From Balneolales bacterium (GTDB taxonomy: Bacteria; Bacteroidota; Rhodothermia; Balneolales; Natronogracilivirgulaceae), in contig SLLW01000264.1 of NCBI GenBank assembly GCA_007133875.1, positions 1-6,345 of the forward strand: a stretch of 6,345 bases of DNA, in the 5' to 3' direction. Position numbers and translations under genes: made by a program. Shown here piece by piece: positions 6,006-6,345 of this stretch. Position 1 is the stretch's first letter. The number at the start of each line of letters is the position of its first letter. Below the pieces are notes generated by a model. That model searched no databases. It was given only the letters and a program-made list of their open reading frames with translations, and was not told the DNA's origin.

Positions 6006-6345
6006 CTAACTTACTTTATTGGTTAAAGTTCCTATTGGTAAAACTGTTATTCTAATAACATCGCCATTATGTAATGTAAATTCACTGGAGGGCACAATTC
6101 CGGTGCCTGTCATTAACAAACTGCCGTGGGGAAAGGAACATTCCCGGTACAGATAAGCAACAAGATTTTCAAATGTTCGCTTTATCTGGCTGATCTCAAT
6201 ATTATCTTCAAAGACTACGGCACCGTTACGTTCTACTTCTAATTCAATTTTGGTTTCTGGAGGAAGTGCGTTTTTTGTTACGTACACGCACGGGCCTATA
6301 GCAGCACACCCGTCATAGGTTTTGGCCTGAGGCAGATATAAGGGA
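6006..6345 (-). CDS. Fumarylacetoacetate hydrolase (FAH)-fold protein, probable 2-keto-3-deoxy-pentonate dehydratase (C-terminal 112 residues only)
   Basis: The reading frame stays open to the right edge, so the N-terminal part lies outside; family members are usually about 280-390 residues. The visible part begins with LPQAKTYDGCAAIGP, the conserved Lys-containing loop of FAH-fold enzymes. A GTG codon at 6287 lies inside this conserved stretch and is not the true start. Downstream are a strand region (KIELEVERNGAVVFEDN), FENLVAYLYRECSFPHGSLL, then MTGTGIVPSSEFTLHNGD and the terminal strand IRITVLPIGTLTNKV, which is typical of the family C-terminus. The acidic metal ligands expected earlier in the chain are not in view. 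The family includes Caulobacter XylX and Sulfolobus 2-keto-3-deoxyarabinonate dehydratase, which make 2,5-dioxopentanoate, the substrate of the dehydrogenase encoded 4 bp downstream. The dehydratase role is therefore inferred from family and neighbour. A hydrolase or lyase role on another 2-oxo acid remains possible. Confidence 0.82.
   Translation of the reverse strand, partial: PLYLPQAKTYDGCAAIGPCVYVTKNALPPETKIELEVERNGAVVFEDNIEISQIKRTFENLVAYLYRECSFPHGSLLMTGTGIVPSSEFTLHNGDVIRITVLPIGTLTNKVS

Noticed and set aside
6006..6287. Treating the FAH-fold segment as a complete 93-residue protein starting at GTG 6287
   Set aside because: The same frame continues upstream to the window edge and encodes the conserved LPQAKTYDG...IGP loop, so this is the C-terminus of a longer gene.

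Overview
The window looks like chromosome from a Gram-negative bacterium of the Bacteroidota/Balneolota/Rhodothermota kind. This is inferred from an outer-membrane porin with a terminal Phe, a PstS lipoprotein, a phoB-phoR pair whose PhoR has no PAS domain, weak or absent Shine-Dalgarno sequences and moderate GC. The taxon is a guess; the gene identities are much firmer.

Positions 1-4297 form a phosphate-starvation (Pho) locus. On the minus strand lie a truncated pstS (periplasmic phosphate-binding lipoprotein; its 3' end runs off the left edge) and, upstream of it, an OprP/OprO-type phosphate-selective porin. Divergent from the porin, on the plus strand, are phoB (response regulator, TTG start) and phoR (sensor kinase), overlapping by ATGA. 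The gaps before pstS (797-993) and between the porin and phoB (2242-2495) hold three matching promoter-like arrays. Each has NTAACA-like half-sites repeated every 11 bp, followed 9-10 bp later by a -10-like hexamer pointing at the adjacent gene. This is the Pho-box layout and suggests that PhoB activates pstS and the porin and autoregulates phoBR. Together the genes would cover outer-membrane entry, periplasmic capture and signalling for phosphate.

Positions 4298-4444 separate the Pho locus from a convergent operon. They contain a perfect 13-bp-stem bidirectional terminator and nothing else that I can identify.

Positions 4445-6345 carry a minus-strand catabolic operon: the C-terminal part of a fumarylacetoacetate-hydrolase (FAH)-fold protein, then 4 bp later an aldehyde dehydrogenase of the 2,5-dioxopentanoate (alpha-ketoglutarate semialdehyde) type. 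The pair fits the last two steps of a Weimberg-like oxidative pentose (or other sugar-acid) pathway: dehydration of 2-keto-3-deoxy-pentonate, then oxidation to 2-oxoglutarate.

I see no mobile element, CRISPR array, tRNA or rRNA. No wholly new system is evident; the most noteworthy signal is the set of three co-structured Pho promoters.
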